Notes: generated by a model not told the origin, from the sequence alone. Shown: positions 26,073 to 35,629, counted from the stretch's first letter. The stretch is DNA of 64,000 bases from DAIDKA01 sp035503515 (GCA_035503515.1 DATJTJ010000073.1:32228-96227), one strand, 5' to 3'. Numbers and translations: made by a program.

Positions 26073-26090
26073 GATTCTCCCGAATGGCGC

Positions 26091-26119
26091 AGCATAGGCA
26101 CGCCCCGCGCACGTGACCA
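26091..26119 (-). promoter_or_regulatory. Putative promoter of the HD phosphohydrolase gene
   Basis: On the minus strand TGGTCA (26119-26114) and TATGCT (26096-26091) are separated by exactly 17 bases, each matching four of six consensus bases. The -10 lies about 19 bases before the start codon and its ribosome site. It is the only reasonable match in the 97-base gap after oligopeptidase A. Confidence 0.4.
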
Positions 26120-26169
26120 GCGAACTGCGCACACTTTCAGGCAACGGACCGATATGTAAAAGGCTCAGC

Positions 26170-28200
26170 TCACGCCGCAATCCCGTGTTGCCGCAGCAGC
26201 GGCCCCACGTCCGGCCTGCGTCCGCGGAAGGCCACGAAGGCATCCAGCGCGTCGCGGCTGCCGCCTTGCGAGAGGATGCAGTCGACGAAGCGCCGCGCCG
26301 TCTGCGGGTCGAACACATCGGTCTCCTCGAACGCCGCGAAGGCATCCGCGGCCAGGACCTCCGCCCACTTGTAGCTGTAATAGCCGGCCGCGTAGCCCCC
26401 CGCGAAGATGTGACCGAAGCTGTTCGCGAACCGGTTCCATTCCGGCACGGCGATCACGGACACCCGGGCACGGACCTCCTCGAGCACGGCATTGATCCGG
26501 GCGCCGCGCGCGGGGTCGTAGCCGGCGTGCAGCGTGAAATCGAACAGGGCGAACTCGAGCTGCCGCAGCATGTGCAGGCCGGCCTGGAAACTGCGGGTGC
26601 GCAGCAGCTGCGCGAGGGTATCCGGCGGCAGCGGCTCGCCGCTCGCGACGTGCACCGCGATCCGGCGCAGCACGTCCGGGTGCCAGGCGTAGTTCTCCAT
26701 GAACTGGCTGGGCAGCTCGACCGCATCCCAGGCGACGCCGTTGATGCCGGCGAGGGTCGGATAGCCGACGCGCGTGAGCAGGTGGTGCATGCCGTGGCCG
26801 AACTCATGGAACAGGGTGACCACGTCGTCGTGGGTGAGCAGCGCCGGCTGCCCGGGCGCGGCCTCGAGGAAATTGCACACCAGGTAGGCCACCGGCAGCT
26901 CGGTCGCCCCACCCATGCTCTTGCGGCCCACGCACTCGTCCATCCAGGCGCCGCTGCGCTTGTTCGGCCGCGCGCACGGGTCGAGGTAGAAGCTGCCGCG
27001 GGCCGCGCCATCGGCATCGTGGATCTCGAAGTAGCGCACGTCCGGATGCCACACGGGAACCGCGGCGCGCTCCACGATGCGCACCCCGAACAGGCGCTTC
27101 GCCACATCGAACAGTCCGTCGAGCACCCGCGGCAGGGCGAACCACGGGCGCAGCTGCTCCTGCGACACGGAGTACCGCTCGCGCTGCAGCCGCTCGGACC
27201 AGAAGCTCATGTCCCAGGGGGCGAGCTTCGCGCCGGCGAATTGCTCCAGTTCGCGCAGCTCCCGCTCGGCCGCCGGCCGGCTCGCCGCGCGCAGCTGCTC
27301 GAGGAACGCGAACACCTCGGCCGATGTTTTCGCCATGCGGGTGGCGAGGGCGTAGTCGGCGTAGCTTCCGAAGTCCAGCAGGCGCGCCAGTTCGTGGCGC
27401 ACGCGCATGATGTCCTCCATCACCGACGCATTGTCCCAGCGGGCCCCGTCGGATGCCCGGTCCGAGGCGCGTGTGGTCCAGGCTTCGTAGAAGGTCTGGC
27501 GCAGCGCCTGCGATTGCGCCTCCGACATCACCGACACGTATACCGGCTGCTCGAGGCCGAGGCGATAGCCGCCCGCGTCGCCCGCGGCGAGCCGCGCGCG
27601 TTCGACGATGGCGGGGTTGAGCCCTGCGAGCTGCGCGGCATCGGTGAGGTGATGCGACCAGGCATTGGTGGCATCGAGCACGTTCTCTTCGAATTTCGCG
27701 GTCAGCTGCGTCAGTTGCTGCATCAGCTCCTTGAAGCGCGCCTTGCGCGGCGGATCCAGGGTCACGCCGGCGAGGCGGAATTCGCGCAGCCGGTGCTCCA
27801 GCACCCGCCGCTGCGTCGCGTCCAGCGTCCGGTCGGTGTCGCTGATGTGCTGGCAGGCGCGCCACAGCGCCTCGTTCTGCGCAAGGTCCGTCTGCCAGGC
27901 CGACAGCAGCGGCAGGCAGGCGTTGTAGGCTTCGCGCAGGTCCGGGGAATTCAGCACCGCGTTCAGATGGCTCACCTGCGACCAGACGCCCGCCAGCTCG
28001 TGCTGCGAGTCCTCGAGCGGTTCGATGAGCGACCGGAAGGTCGCCACCGGCGCCGCCAGCAGCGCGTCCAGCTGGGCGCGGTTGCGTTCCAGCAGCAAGC
28101 TGATCGCGGGCAGCACGTGCGCGGCGCGGATCTCGCCGAAGCGGGGCAGGGGGTTGCGCAGCAGCAGCGGGTTGTCGGTGGGGTGGATATCGCTCGACAT
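26170..28200 (-). CDS. prlC: Oligopeptidase A (M3 zinc metallopeptidase)
   Basis: 676 residues, matching E. coli PrlC (680). The zinc site HEFGHGMHH is at residues 465-473, His465 and His469 being ligands and Glu466 the catalytic base; the third ligand follows in the next helix. NPLLLRNPLPRF near the start and the C-terminal YYSYKWAEVLAADAF are typical of oligopeptidase A. It is a cytosolic enzyme that degrades short peptides including cleaved signal peptides. A strong GGAGGAG ribosome site precedes the ATG. It is divergent from gor, with 104 bases between. Confidence 0.96.
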   Translation of the reverse strand: MSSDIHPTDNPLLLRNPLPRFGEIRAAHVLPAISLLLERNRAQLDALLAAPVATFRSLIEPLEDSQHELAGVWSQVSHLNAVLNSPDLREAYNACLPLLSAWQTDLAQNEALWRACQHISDTDRTLDATQRRVLEHRLREFRLAGVTLDPPRKARFKELMQQLTQLTAKFEENVLDATNAWSHHLTDAAQLAGLNPAIVERARLAAGDAGGYRLGLEQPVYVSVMSEAQSQALRQTFYEAWTTRASDRASDGARWDNASVMEDIMRVRHELARLLDFGSYADYALATRMAKTSAEVFAFLEQLRAASRPAAERELRELEQFAGAKLAPWDMSFWSERLQRERYSVSQEQLRPWFALPRVLDGLFDVAKRLFGVRIVERAAVPVWHPDVRYFEIHDADGAARGSFYLDPCARPNKRSGAWMDECVGRKSMGGATELPVAYLVCNFLEAAPGQPALLTHDDVVTLFHEFGHGMHHLLTRVGYPTLAGINGVAWDAVELPSQFMENYAWHPDVLRRIAVHVASGEPLPPDTLAQLLRTRSFQAGLHMLRQLEFALFDFTLHAGYDPARGARINAVLEEVRARVSVIAVPEWNRFANSFGHIFAGGYAAGYYSYKWAEVLAADAFAAFEETDVFDPQTARRFVDCILSQGGSRDALDAFVAFRGRRPDVGPLLRQHGIAA

Positions 28201-28304
28201 GGGAACTCCTCCAATGCAGCCCTGATTCTAGCCGTCGCTGCCCTCAAGTGCCTGTAATATGGGCCGATACAGTGTGCACAAGTGGCGATGGAGCCTTTGG
28301 ATCA

Positions 28305-29654
28305 ATGACCGACCAGTACGACCTGATCGTGATCGGCGGCGGCAGCGGCGGGTTGGCCTGTGCGCAGCGGGCCGTGGAATACGGCGCGCGCGTGCTGCTG
28401 GCCGAGAGCGGGCGCCTGGGCGGCACCTGCGTGAACGTGGGCTGCGTGCCCAAGAAGGTCATGTGGAACGCGGCCGAGATCGGTGCCGTGGCCGAGGACA
28501 GTTCCGGCTACGGGTTCCACTTCGGCGCCGTGGCCCACGACTGGGCCATGCTCAAGGCCGGACGGGATGCCTACGTGCATCGGCTGAACGGCATCTACGA
28601 AAGGAACCTCGCGCATCGCAAGGTCCAGCTCGCCCGCGGCCATGCCCGCATCACCGCACCCCACAGCGTCGAGATCGACGACTGGCATGCCACCGCGCAG
28701 CACATCGTGATCGCCACCGGCGGCTCGCCGCAGGTGCCAAATCTCCCCGGCGCCGAGCTGGGCATCACCTCGGACGGTTTCTTCGAGCTGGAGGAGCGGC
28801 CGGCGAGCGTCGCCATCGTCGGCAGCGGCTACATCGGCGTGGAACTGGCCGGCATCATGGAGGCGCTGGGGAGCGAGGTCACCCTGATCGTGCGGGGTGA
28901 GTCGGTGCTGAGGCATTTCGACGCCATGCTGGGCGCCTCGTACGTGGAGATCGCACGCGACCACGGCATGCACATCGTCCACAACGCGCTGACCGAGGCC
29001 GTCACCCGCAACGGCGATGGCAGCCTGCAGATCCGACTGGCCGGCGGCCGCCAGGTCGGACCGGTGTCGAAACTGATCTGGGCGGTCGGACGCACGCCGC
29101 GCACCCGCGACCTCGGGCTCGAGAGCGTCGGGGTGAAGCTCGACGATCATGGCTTCGTGCTGACCGACAAGTTCCAGGACACAAACGTCCAGGGCATCCA
29201 TGCCATCGGTGACGTGACCGGCCGGGCGCAGCTGACCCCGGTCGCCATCGCGGCCGGCCGGCGCCTCGCCGACCGGCTCTGGGGCGGCCAGCCGGAGCGT
29301 TTCCTCGACTACCAGAACGTGCCCACCGTGATCTTCGGCCATCCGCCCATCGGTACCGTCGGATTGACCGAGGCGGAGGCGCGTGCCCAGTACGGCGCCA
29401 CCGTACAGGTCTACCTCTCGGCGTTCGTCCCCATGTACCACGCGCTCACCACCCGCAAGCCGCGCACGCACATGAAACTGGTCTGCGCCGGGCCCCGGCA
29501 GCAGGTCGTGGGCGTGCACGTCATCGGGGCCGGCGCCGACGAGATGATGCAGGGCTTCGCGGTAGCGGTGCGCATGGGCGCGACCAAGAACGATTTCGAC
29601 GATACGGTGGCGATCCATCCGACCAGCGCCGAAGAGCTGGTCACGATGCGCTAG
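28305..29654 (+). CDS. gor: Glutathione reductase
   Basis: 449 residues (E. coli Gor is 450). The N-terminal FAD motif is IVIGGGSGGLACA. The redox disulfide GGTCVNVGCVPKK places Cys42 and Cys47. The NADPH-binding motif is IVGSGYIGVELAGIMEALG, the second FAD motif is GIHAIGDVTG, and the C-terminal IHPTSAEE provides the His-Glu pair from the partner subunit. The ATG at 28305 is chosen to match the family N-terminus. It keeps glutathione reduced with NADPH. Its TAG stop is inside CTAG, which also holds the stop of the convergent aroE. Confidence 0.96.
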   Translation: MTDQYDLIVIGGGSGGLACAQRAVEYGARVLLAESGRLGGTCVNVGCVPKKVMWNAAEIGAVAEDSSGYGFHFGAVAHDWAMLKAGRDAYVHRLNGIYERNLAHRKVQLARGHARITAPHSVEIDDWHATAQHIVIATGGSPQVPNLPGAELGITSDGFFELEERPASVAIVGSGYIGVELAGIMEALGSEVTLIVRGESVLRHFDAMLGASYVEIARDHGMHIVHNALTEAVTRNGDGSLQIRLAGGRQVGPVSKLIWAVGRTPRTRDLGLESVGVKLDDHGFVLTDKFQDTNVQGIHAIGDVTGRAQLTPVAIAAGRRLADRLWGGQPERFLDYQNVPTVIFGHPPIGTVGLTEAEARAQYGATVQVYLSAFVPMYHALTTRKPRTHMKLVCAGPRQQVVGVHVIGAGADEMMQGFAVAVRMGATKNDFDDTVAIHPTSAEELVTMR

Positions 29655-30481
29655 GCGCCGGCCGCAAGGGCCGCGAGCACCGCTGCCGTGTCGGGGCGCA
29701 CGCCGCGCCACAGCTCGAAGGATTCCGCGGCCTGCTCCACCAGCATGCCCCAGCCCTGCGCCAGGCGGCTGCAGCCGTGCTGCTTCGCCCAGGCCAGGAA
29801 GGCGGTGCCGCCGCGCGCGTACGACATGTCGTAGCAGAAGGTGGTCGCGTGCAGCACCGTGGCCGGCACGGCCGGCACCTCGCCTGCAAGACCCGCAGAA
29901 GTGGCATTGATGACGATGTCGAACGCCCCACGACCGGCCAGCCGATCCAGGCTCGAGCCCTGGACCGGACCCAGCGCGCCGAAGACCCGCGCCAGTTCCT
30001 CGGCGCGCCCGCCGGAGCGGTTCGCGATCATGACCCGTTCGGGGGACTGGTCCAGGAGCGGGGCAATCACGCCTCGCGCGGCGCCGCCGGAGCCGACCAT
30101 CAGGATGCGGGCGCCCGCCAGGTCCACCTTGAGGTTGGCCGTCAGGTCCCGGACCAGCCCGGCGCCGTCGGTGTTGTCACCGGTGATGCCATCGGCGTCC
30201 ATGAGCAGGGTGTTGACCGCGCCGGCGCGCGCGGCGCGTTCGCTCATGGAGCGCACCATGGCGACGGCGCCGACCTTGTGCGGCACGGTCACGTTCAGCC
30301 CCGCCCCGCCGCGTCGCCAGAACTCCATGACGAAGGCGTGCAGGCCCTCGGGCGGGACGTCATGCGGGCGATAGACCATGTTCTGCCCGCGCTGGCGCGC
30401 GAACATGCCATGGATGAACGGTGAACGGCTATGGGCCACCGGATGGCCGATGACGCCGTATTCGGTGGGTGATTCAGCCAT
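29651..30481 (-). CDS. aroE: Shikimate dehydrogenase
   Basis: 276 residues. The substrate site is YGVIGHPVAHSRSPFIHGMF near the N-terminus, the catalytic Lys lies in NVTVPHKV, NTDGAGLVRDL is the shikimate/NADP contact, and GSGGAARGVIAPLL with ANRS is the NADPH-binding loop. It reduces 3-dehydroshikimate to shikimate in aromatic amino-acid synthesis. The ATG at 30481 lies 8 bases inside the end of rlmJ, so topA-rlmJ-aroE look like one transcription unit. The stop is shared with gor through CTAG. Confidence 0.96.
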   Translation of the reverse strand: MAESPTEYGVIGHPVAHSRSPFIHGMFARQRGQNMVYRPHDVPPEGLHAFVMEFWRRGGAGLNVTVPHKVGAVAMVRSMSERAARAGAVNTLLMDADGITGDNTDGAGLVRDLTANLKVDLAGARILMVGSGGAARGVIAPLLDQSPERVMIANRSGGRAEELARVFGALGPVQGSSLDRLAGRGAFDIVINATSAGLAGEVPAVPATVLHATTFCYDMSYARGGTAFLAWAKQHGCSRLAQGWGMLVEQAAESFELWRGVRPDTAAVLAALAAGA

Positions 30482-31331
30482 GCATGGTGCTCCTCGGGTC
30501 CGGCGTCTCCTCGACCAGGCAGCCCCCGGTGCCGGCGGCGTCGAGCGAGTCGACCAGCCGCGGCAGCCACAGCCGCATGCGTTCGGCCAGCTGGTAGGGC
30601 GGATGGATGATAACCAGGCCGGATCCGTTCAGGGCAACGCGCGAGTCGCACGGATGCAGCCACAGCTCGCTGACCAGCGCCGGTTGCCGCAACGCGCCGA
30701 GCAGCCGTCTGCGCCACGGCTGGCTGTCGCGGGCGTCCTTGATGGGATACCACAGGAAGATGACGGCGGTGGCGAAGCGCCTGAGGATGTCATCGATGGC
30801 GGCGCGGGCCTGGCCGAAATCGCGGGAGCTCTCCTCGTACGGCGGATCGATGAGCACCAGTCCGCGCCGCTCGGCCGGCGGCATGTGGGCGCGCAGCTTC
30901 TGGTAACCATCGCCGATCTCGACCCGCACGTTCGCGCGGTGGGCGACGGCACGTTCGAGCGCATGCGCTTCGGGCGGCTGGATTTCGACCAGCACCGCGC
31001 GGTCCTGCCCGCGCAGCGCCGCGGCCGCCAGCAATGGTGAGCCCGGATAGGCGTTGCGGTCGTTCAGGAGTTCGCGCCAGTGCCTGACGGCAGCGCCGTA
31101 GGCGATGAGTTCCGGGAACTCGCCCGGATCGTGCAGCAGTCGCGTCAGGCCCGAGCGCGAGGCGCGGCCGGCCGCGGACTCGGACAGGTCATAGGCGCCG
31201 CGTCCGGCGTGGGTCTCCAGGTACAGGAAACCCTTGTCCTTCTTCTGCAGGCCCGCGATGCCGGCGAGCAGCGTGACGTGCTTGTGCACATCGGCGAAGT
31301 TGCCGGCGTGGAAGCTGTGCCGGTACTTCAC
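30474..31331 (-). CDS. rlmJ: 23S rRNA (adenine-2030-N6)-methyltransferase RlmJ
   Basis: 285 residues starting MKYRHSFHAGNFADVHKH, the invariant N-terminus of RlmJ. Motif VLIDPPYEE is the DPPY catalytic tetrapeptide of N6-adenine methyltransferases, and YLETHAGRGAYDL is the SAM-binding region. SGLVIIHPPYQL near the C-terminus is also characteristic. It methylates A2030 of 23S rRNA. It starts 9 bases after the topA stop and overlaps aroE by 8 bases. Confidence 0.96.
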   Translation of the reverse strand: MKYRHSFHAGNFADVHKHVTLLAGIAGLQKKDKGFLYLETHAGRGAYDLSESAAGRASRSGLTRLLHDPGEFPELIAYGAAVRHWRELLNDRNAYPGSPLLAAAALRGQDRAVLVEIQPPEAHALERAVAHRANVRVEIGDGYQKLRAHMPPAERRGLVLIDPPYEESSRDFGQARAAIDDILRRFATAVIFLWYPIKDARDSQPWRRRLLGALRQPALVSELWLHPCDSRVALNGSGLVIIHPPYQLAERMRLWLPRLVDSLDAAGTGGCLVEETPDPRSTMHG

Positions 31332-31340
31332 ACCGGCAAC

Positions 31341-33923
31341 TTAGGCCTCGGCCTTGGCGCCGCGGGCCGGCGCCTTGCGGCGCGCTGGCTTTGCGGCGGC
31401 CTTCGCCGATTTGGCCGACTTCGCCTTTTTCTTCTTCCTGACCGGCGCGGCGGCACCGTGGGTCGCGCCGTTGGCTTTCGCGCCGGCCGGCGCGGCCGCG
31501 ACCCTGCTGCCCTTGGCGCTGCGCTTCGCGCCCGTCTCGCCGGATGCTCTGGCCGCCGGCGCCGCCGCGGCCCCGCGCCTGCCGCGGCCGAAGCGATTGC
31601 CGCGCACCGGGGCGGCGGCGAGCAGTTCGCGGCATTCCTCGAGGGTCAGGGTCTTCGGGTCGCGTTCCTTCGGGATCCGGGCGTTCTTGAGCTTGTCGCT
31701 GATGTAGGGCCCGTAGCGGCCATTGAGCACCTGGATGTTGTCGACGCCGAAGTCCCTGATGATGCGGTTGGCATCGGCCTCCTGCTTCAGGCGGATCACT
31801 TCCAGGGCCCGCTCCAGGCTCACCTCGTAGGGATCGTCGTCCTTGAGCGAGACGTACTTGTCGCCGAACTTGAGGTAGGGGCCGAAGCGGCCGATGTTGG
31901 CGACGATGGCTTCGCCCGCCTCATTGGCACCGAGGGTGCGCGGCAGCTTGAACAGTTCCAGCGCCTGGGCGTGCGTGATGGTGTCCATCTTCTGCCCGGG
32001 ACGCAGGCCCGCGAACTTCGGCTTTTCCTCGTCGTCCTTGGTGCCGATCTGCACGAACGGCCCGAAGCGGCCCATGCGTACCGTCATCGGCTTGCCGGAG
32101 ACCGGGTCGGTGCCGATCTCGCGCGCCTGGGCGACCTCGTCGCGCGAGACGGTCTTCTCGATGGTCTGCACCTGGTGGATGAACGGCTTCCAGAACTTCG
32201 ACAGCGGCGTGACCCATTCTTCCTCGCCGCGCGATATGGCGTCGAGCTCGTCCTCCATTTCGGCCGTGAAGCCGTACTGCACGTACTGGTTGAAATGCAG
32301 GGTGAGGAAGCGGTTGACGATCTTGCCGATGTCGGTGGGGATGAAGCGCCGGTTGTCCATCTCGACGTACTCGCGGTCCTGCAGGGTCGAGATGATGGAC
32401 GCATAGGTCGAGGGACGGCCGATGCCGTATTCCTCCAGGGCCTTGACCAGGGAGGCCTCCGAGTAGCGCGGCGGCGGCTCCGTGAAGTGCTGCTCGGCGC
32501 GGATGCCGAGGAGCGTCACGGTCTCGCCCTCGTTCATGGCCGGGAGCACGTGGTCGGCGTCGTCCACCTTGGCGTCGTCGGCGCCCTCCTGGTAGACGGC
32601 GATGTAGCCGGGCTTGACCAGCGTCGAGCCGTTGGCCCGCAGCAGATGACGCCGCTCGCCATCGGGGCCGGCGAGCAGGTCCACGGCCACCGTATCGAAG
32701 GTGGCATGGGTCATCTGGCAGGCCACCGCGCGGCGCCAGATCAGCGAATACAGCTTGAAGAGGTCCGGCTCCAGGTACTTCTCGATGTCGGCCGGGACCA
32801 CTGCCGCCGAGGTGGGACGGATGGCCTCGTGGGCTTCCTGGGCATTCTTCGACTTGGTCTTGTAGAAGCGCGGTTCCGGATCGATCGCCTCCGCACCGTA
32901 CAGCTTCACCGCCACCTGGCGGATCTCGCCGATCGCCTCGGCGGCGAGCGACACCGAATCGGTACGCATGTAAGTGATGAGACCGACCGCGCCCTCGCCG
33001 ATATCGATGCCCTCGTAGAGCTGCTGCGCCAGCCGCATGGTGCGCCGGGCGTTGAAGCCGAGCTTGCGCGCGGCTTCCTGCTGCAGGGTCGAGGTGGTGA
33101 AGGGCGGTGCCGGGTTGCGCCGTCGCTGCTTGCGGTCGATCGCCAGGACCGTGAGCGCACCCGGGGTGCCGCGGCCCTCGTACTGGAAGCCGCCGCCGGC
33201 GGCGGTCTGGATGGTGCGCTCGACCTCGCGCGCCATGGTCTCGTTGGTGAAGCTGAACTGCTCGACCTTGGCGCCGCCGTACTCGATGAGCTTCAGCGGG
33301 AAGGACTGCCGCGAATGCTCGCCCTCGCCATCGAGGGTCCAGTATTCCTGGGCCCTGAAGGCCTCGATCTCGGCCTCGCGCTCGCAGATCATGCGCAGCG
33401 CGGGCGACTGCACGCGTCCGGCCGACAGGCCGCGCCGCACTTTCTTCCACAGCAGCGGCGAGAGATTGAATCCGACCAGGTAGTCCAGGGCGCGCCGCGC
33501 CTGCTGCGCGTTCACCAGCGGCGCGGAGACCTCGCGCGGTTCGGCCACCGCCGCGCGGATCGCATTCTTGGTGATCTCGTAGAAGGCGACGCGGTGCACG
33601 GCGCGCGGGCCGATCTCGTCGCGCTCCTTGAGCATCTCCAGCAGATGCCAGGCGATCGCCTCGCCCTCGCGGTCCGGGTCGGTCGCCAGGTACAGTGCCT
33701 TGGCCTTGCGCAGCGCCCTGGTGATCGCCTCGACGTGGCGCTCGTTCTTCTCCAGCGCCTGGTAGCGCATCGCGAACCCATGGTCGGTGTCGACCGCGCC
33801 TTCCTTGGGCACCAGGTCGCGCACGTGGCCATAGGAGGCGAGGACCTCGAAGTCCTTGCCGAGGTACTTCTTGATCGTTTTGGCCTTGGCCGGCGATTCA
33901 ACTATGACCAGATTTTCAGCCAT
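31341..33923 (-). CDS. topA: DNA topoisomerase I with histone H1-like basic tail
   Basis: 860 residues. The Toprim domain opens with VIVESPAKAKTIKKYLG and holds ATDPDREGEAIAW; the catalytic Tyr is in LITYMRTDS. In place of four-cysteine zinc fingers, the C-terminal part carries Toprim_C repeats (RFGPFVQIG, RFGPYLKFG, RYGPYISD). It then ends in a tail of about 90 residues rich in Ala, Lys, Arg and Pro (RKKKKAKSAKSAKAAAKPAR) resembling histone H1. It relaxes negative supercoils. It heads the topA-rlmJ-aroE unit, separated from smg upstream by a terminator. Confidence 0.96.
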   Translation of the reverse strand: MAENLVIVESPAKAKTIKKYLGKDFEVLASYGHVRDLVPKEGAVDTDHGFAMRYQALEKNERHVEAITRALRKAKALYLATDPDREGEAIAWHLLEMLKERDEIGPRAVHRVAFYEITKNAIRAAVAEPREVSAPLVNAQQARRALDYLVGFNLSPLLWKKVRRGLSAGRVQSPALRMICEREAEIEAFRAQEYWTLDGEGEHSRQSFPLKLIEYGGAKVEQFSFTNETMAREVERTIQTAAGGGFQYEGRGTPGALTVLAIDRKQRRRNPAPPFTTSTLQQEAARKLGFNARRTMRLAQQLYEGIDIGEGAVGLITYMRTDSVSLAAEAIGEIRQVAVKLYGAEAIDPEPRFYKTKSKNAQEAHEAIRPTSAAVVPADIEKYLEPDLFKLYSLIWRRAVACQMTHATFDTVAVDLLAGPDGERRHLLRANGSTLVKPGYIAVYQEGADDAKVDDADHVLPAMNEGETVTLLGIRAEQHFTEPPPRYSEASLVKALEEYGIGRPSTYASIISTLQDREYVEMDNRRFIPTDIGKIVNRFLTLHFNQYVQYGFTAEMEDELDAISRGEEEWVTPLSKFWKPFIHQVQTIEKTVSRDEVAQAREIGTDPVSGKPMTVRMGRFGPFVQIGTKDDEEKPKFAGLRPGQKMDTITHAQALELFKLPRTLGANEAGEAIVANIGRFGPYLKFGDKYVSLKDDDPYEVSLERALEVIRLKQEADANRIIRDFGVDNIQVLNGRYGPYISDKLKNARIPKERDPKTLTLEECRELLAAAPVRGNRFGRGRRGAAAAPAARASGETGAKRSAKGSRVAAAPAGAKANGATHGAAAPVRKKKKAKSAKSAKAAAKPARRKAPARGAKAEA

Positions 33924-33947
33924 GCGCGCGTGCAGTCCCGTTAGACG

Positions 33948-33970
33948 AAAAACCGCGGACCAGGCCGCGG
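33948..33970 (-). terminator. Rho-independent terminator after smg
   Basis: On the minus strand, CCGCGG-CCTGGT-CCGCGG (33970-33953) is followed at once by TTTTT (33952-33948). It lies 38 bases downstream of the smg stop and 25 bases upstream of the topA start, so it should end the lysM-dprA-smg transcript and let topA be expressed on its own. Confidence 0.75.
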
Positions 33971-34007
33971 ATTGATGAGGGTGACTTGAGAGCCTTCAGG
34001 TCATGCG

Positions 34008-34487
34008 CTAGTGGGGCGGATGTCCCGCGGAGTCCGTGACCAGGTCTTCCATCCGGGCAAACGCCTGCTCCTGCCCGGGCTGACTGGAGAGCACCATCAG
34101 GACGACCCATTTGATCTGCTCGGTGTCCAGTTCCTCCGAGTCCAGGGCCAGGAGCCGATCCAGCACCACTTCACGCTGGGCCGGGGTCAGGATTCCATGC
34201 CGTTCCAGATCCAGCAGGAAGCCCCGGGATTCGGTGGACAGGCGGGTCAGTTCCCCGTCGCTGTACAGCCGCAGGCTCGGCACGCCCCGACGCGGTTCCT
34301 CGGCGGACTGCAGGCGCACTTCGGCGAGGTCGGCAAGCCAGTCCAGGGCACGCTCGACGCTCGCGGACCCGAAGCCCATCAGTTCCAGGTCGCGAGCGAG
34401 GTCGTCGCGTTCGGGAACATCGTTGGTGTCCTCGAGCATGTAGCGGTCAAAGACGTATATGAGGATATCGAGGACGCTGGTGGTCAT
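34008..34487 (-). CDS. smg: Smg family protein (DUF494)
   Basis: 159 residues matching Smg over its whole length: SVLDILIYVFDRYM at the N-terminus, ELMGFGSASVERALDWL in the middle, and LTPAQREVVLDRLLAL plus IKWVVLMVLSSQPG toward the C-terminus. Smg proteins are soluble, all-helical and found next to dprA across gammaproteobacteria; their biochemical role is not established. It starts 14 bases after dprA and is followed by a terminator. Confidence 0.95.
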   Translation of the reverse strand: MTTSVLDILIYVFDRYMLEDTNDVPERDDLARDLELMGFGSASVERALDWLADLAEVRLQSAEEPRRGVPSLRLYSDGELTRLSTESRGFLLDLERHGILTPAQREVVLDRLLALDSEELDTEQIKWVVLMVLSSQPGQEQAFARMEDLVTDSAGHPPH

Positions 34488-34501
34488 GAGCCGAAACGAA
34501 C

Positions 34502-35584
34502 TTACGACAGGCGGCAGTACCGGCCGCCAGGCTGGGGCGCGACGCGCCCCTGTAGTTCGAGCAACAGCAACATCGAGGTCAGGACGGGTACCGGCCAGCC
34601 GGTCCGCAATGCCAGTTCATCGATGTCCACCGGCTCAAAGCCTGCGGCATCTAACAGCATTTCGTATTTGTTGTCCAATGGCGGGCCCGGGTCGGGCGCC
34701 GCCCGCACGGCTGCAAGGCCTTGAATATCGGTTAAATTCAGGTCCGCGAGAATCTCCGCCGGCTCCTGCACCAGGGTTGCGCCACCCCGGATCAGCAGGT
34801 TGCAGGCCCGGGCATGCGGGTCGCGGATGGAACCCGGTACCGCAAACACCGGGCGCCGCAACGCCTGCGCCCGGGCCGCGACGCCGAGCGCTCCGCCGCG
34901 CGCATCGGCCTCGATCAGCAGTACGCCGACGCTGAGCGCGGCCAGCAGGCGGTGCCGGATCGCGAAGTGATAGCGCTGTGGTGGCGTGCCCGGCGGGAAC
35001 GGACTGATCACGCAACCCGCCGCGGCGGCTTCGGCCGCCAGTCGCGCGCTGGATGCGGACCGGATGCGGTCGAGACCGGTGATGGCGACCGCGATACAGC
35101 CGCCGCCGGTGCGCGCCGCTCCCGCCTGGGCCGCGCTGCCGATGCCCTCGGCCAGCCCCGTGGCGATGCCCAGCCCCGCCTGCGCGAGCCGCGCGGCGAA
35201 TGCCCGGGCCACGTCGGTGCCGGCGGGCGACGGCACGGCGGCGCCGGCAATCGCCAGAACGGGGCGGGCCAGCGCCGCGGCATCGCCCCGCAGATAGACG
35301 GTGGCGGGTGCATCGGGCAGGGCGGCCAGGGCGGAGGGGAAGCCCGGGTCCAGGCTGCACAGGATCTGGCAGCGATTTTCCTCGATCGAGCGCAGGTCGG
35401 AGTCGATCAGGCACCGGCGTGGCGCCTGGAGCCAGGCCCGGGTGCGGTGGGGGAGGGGCCGCGCGAGCAGCGCCGGCACCAGCTCGGGGCCGAGGCCAAG
35501 GCCGGTTTCGGCGAGCGGATCGAGATGCCGGACCGTCAGGCCAGGGGTCCTGGCGAGGACGGCCCGCACGGCGGCGGGCTCCAT
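34502..35584 (-). CDS. dprA: Divergent DprA/Smf DNA-processing protein
   Basis: 360 residues with the DprA layout: an N-terminal SAM-like region, a Rossmann DNA-binding core (about 95-290) and a C-terminal winged helix (from about 305). By family knowledge the core should read GSR, GLAxGIDxxAH and FPxRNRIIA. Here those stretches read AIAGAAVPSP, GLAEGIGSAAQAG and FAIRHRLLA, so the phosphate-binding Arg and several other signature residues are replaced. VFAVPGSI is retained. It may have lost or changed the RecA-loading and ssDNA role in transformation. It lies in the usual place between lysM and smg. Confidence 0.88.
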   Translation of the reverse strand: MEPAAVRAVLARTPGLTVRHLDPLAETGLGLGPELVPALLARPLPHRTRAWLQAPRRCLIDSDLRSIEENRCQILCSLDPGFPSALAALPDAPATVYLRGDAAALARPVLAIAGAAVPSPAGTDVARAFAARLAQAGLGIATGLAEGIGSAAQAGAARTGGGCIAVAITGLDRIRSASSARLAAEAAAAGCVISPFPPGTPPQRYHFAIRHRLLAALSVGVLLIEADARGGALGVAARAQALRRPVFAVPGSIRDPHARACNLLIRGGATLVQEPAEILADLNLTDIQGLAAVRAAPDPGPPLDNKYEMLLDAAGFEPVDIDELALRTGWPVPVLTSMLLLLELQGRVAPQPGGRYCRLS

Positions 35585-35629
35585 GACGAGGAGCCTGCGC
35601 CTGCGGCCGGGATATCCGGTCGGAAGTGT

